A model generated the notes under the pieces. It was not told the origin of the DNA, ran no database searches, and was given only the letters and a program-made list of their open reading frames with translations. The position numbers were made by a program, and so were the translations under genes. A DNA stretch of 54,687 bases from an uncultured Lacinutrix sp. Its GTDB lineage: Bacteria; Bacteroidota; Bacteroidia; Flavobacteriales; Flavobacteriaceae. This document shows positions 54,501 through 54,687 of the stretch, in pieces. The number at the start of each line of letters is the position of its first letter. The first letter of the stretch is position 1. The stretch spans positions 1 to 54,687 of the forward strand of contig NZ_CANMRQ010000023.1 in NCBI RefSeq assembly GCF_947500325.1, given 5' to 3'.

Positions 54501-54687
54501 AGGAGCTTCTTATACTGTAGATTATACTTCAAATGATGTTTGCCCAACAACAAGTTCATTTACAGTAACAGTTAATATCACAAATGATGCGAGTTTTACA
54601 ATGCTACCAACATGTGATGGTGGAACAGTAGATTCAGTAGTTACACCAGGTGGTGTTTATGCCTTTAATCCATTACCAACAGATACC
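51562..54687 (+). CDS. Second giant adhesin, 3'-truncated: CUB, PKD, choice-of-anchor L and repeat domains
   Basis: The frame runs from ATG 51562 to the window end without a stop (1042 codons). Signal peptide ITLIIILFFISLTVTA/Q. Next are a CUB-like domain (about 20-140, FNQCSGTLYDSGG ... LTIYDGDDTTAP), a PKD-like domain (about 145-240, DFTGSAVFSDDG ... YNNIGTFTTTLSVTD) and a choice-of-anchor L domain (about 245-490, GVILSTGRAS ... SFRFVMASEEYDG ... FADSFAFLL). An Ig-like domain follows (about 495-570, CEGEIVTLDT, WYLDGAVIPGE), then two more beta modules. From residue 778 begin 76-78-residue repeats. The lost C terminus would be expected to carry a T9SS sorting domain. Likely a surface adhesin exported through SprA. 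Confidence 0.88.
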   Translation, partial: MKNITLIIILFFISLTVTAQDILMQNGTFNQCSGTLYDSGGSASNYSSDENFVLTLCPDGPDQFIQIAFTFFSTQQNLDVLTIYDGDDTTAPVLGTFSGGGAANNPGTISASTTSATGCITLEFTSDATGNTIGWAADISCLQSCQTITPTIDTTVPAATAGVIQIPAGGSIDFTGSAVFSDDGTGATYSWIPGDGTAAVNGQTATVTYNNIGTFTTTLSVTDTNPTGCTETTTITVEVLSPLVIINNTTDAESTYDIQQLISDVLVSGGCSAVDNFSFQVNGAAADTNTKSYGYFRRGGAVGFPFNEGVILSTGRASGGGNTTAVPANPNPSFNNGQPGDADLEAALGQTNTNDATFVKFNFVPTADSISFRFVMASEEYDGNTECNFADSFAFLLREVGTVPYTNLAVLPDGVTPVSVTNINGSAVCNANPGFFAGYNLPDTNYGGRTVVLTATANVLANTTYEIKLVVADQGDSIWDSAIFLEAGSFNLGGDLGDDITIAAGTAQCEGEIVTLDTQTDPTVPHVWYLDGAVIPGETSSTVDVTQSGTYSVDVVFAASCTASDSVVIEFFPGIVTATPDNLFLCNPGTPPYVFDLTQNDAVVTAADANPSDLVVTYYETQMDADNETSPIPNPNAYSSSAVIGTPQTIFIRVEYLASDCYETESFTLNITSQPVINPVLDMELCDDASNDDTEPFDLESQSATILGGQIATDYTVTYHLTLAEATAGTGALVSLYNNIANPQPIFVRVELNSDASCVNVTTNPLGEFNLIVNERDDASFTTTPTCDGGTINSVVVPGGTYAFNPLPTDTAVIDPVTGAVTNGTSGSTYTIEYTTNGVCPSTGTETVTVITADDSTFTMLPTCDGGTVDTVVTPGGTYIFNPLPTDTAVIDPVTGTVTGGTSGATYTIEYTSNGACPTTMTQTVTVLPIDDSTFTMIPTCDGGTVDSVVTPGGTYVFNPLPTDAAIIDATTGTITNGTSGASYTVDYTSNDVCPTTSSFTVTVNITNDASFTMLPTCDGGTVDSVVTPGGVYAFNPLPTDT
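53893..54687 (+). repeat. Tandem 76-78-codon repeats in the second adhesin
   Basis: Units start at 53893, 54121, 54352 and 54586, spacings 228, 231 and 234 bases. Each begins DASFT or DDSTFT, followed by PTCDGGTVDSVVTPGGTY, FNPLPTD, a TG.V.GGTSGA-type turn, and VCPTT-like Cys. The fourth unit is cut by the window end, so the repeat array probably continues. Confidence 0.9.

Overview
The window (about one third G+C, AT-rich spacers, few Shine-Dalgarno sequences, several -7 boxes of the form TAnnTTTG) comes from a gliding marine-type member of the Flavobacteriaceae (Bacteroidota). The evidence is a complete SprA translocon of the type IX secretion system (T9SS), two giant repeat adhesins of which one ends in a CHU_C/T9SS type-B sorting domain, a PorP/SprF protein, a PorE-like OmpA protein and a RemB-like protein. 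I saw no rRNA, tRNA, CRISPR array or intact transposase.

Layout. 1-6119: 3' end of a giant adhesin, then PorP/SprF and a TPR-PD40-OmpA protein, apparently one surface-adhesin operon. 6201-8152: ruvB and queG. 8214-16379: accessory regulatory and peptide region with a LytS-type kinase and LytTR regulator, two tandem paralogous lipoproteins separated by a relic of the regulator gene, a membrane-spanning TPR/AraC regulator, two small leader-core peptides missing from ordinary ORF lists, and a LanC-type lanthionine cyclase. 16393-22006: DUF5686 barrel (minus strand), malic enzyme, ruvA. 22013-32052: sprA, gcvH, a VanZ-like gene and two TonB-like transducers, with a long inverted-repeat element between sprA and gcvH. 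32180-35854: RemB-like protein, a REP-like palindrome, a gene relic and two unknown lipoproteins. 35960-41426: heme O synthase, two oxidase subunit III genes, subunit IV, a thioredoxin-fold protein, SCO, DUF420 and a small CxxC protein (oxidase assembly). 41565-47898: MacB-type ABC exporter with adaptor and TolC, then tsaB. 47903-51304 (minus): MscS channel, DUF1304 protein, DUF255 thioredoxin-like protein. 51562-end: 5' part of a second giant adhesin with CUB, PKD and choice-of-anchor L domains.

How the genes work together. SprA forms the outer-membrane exit for T9SS cargo. The adhesins are presumed cargo, and PorP/SprF plus the PorE-like protein are their probable outer-membrane and peptidoglycan partners. 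The respiratory block makes and assembles a heme-copper oxidase. The most promising novelty is 14536-16379: two peptides with RiPP-like leaders, Cys/Ser/Thr cores and their own terminators, next to a LanC whose catalytic and zinc residues look intact, but with no LanB dehydratase, protease or dedicated transporter anywhere in the window. Functions of the peptides, the paralogous lipoproteins and the 34.5-35.8 kb lipoproteins are inference or unknown.
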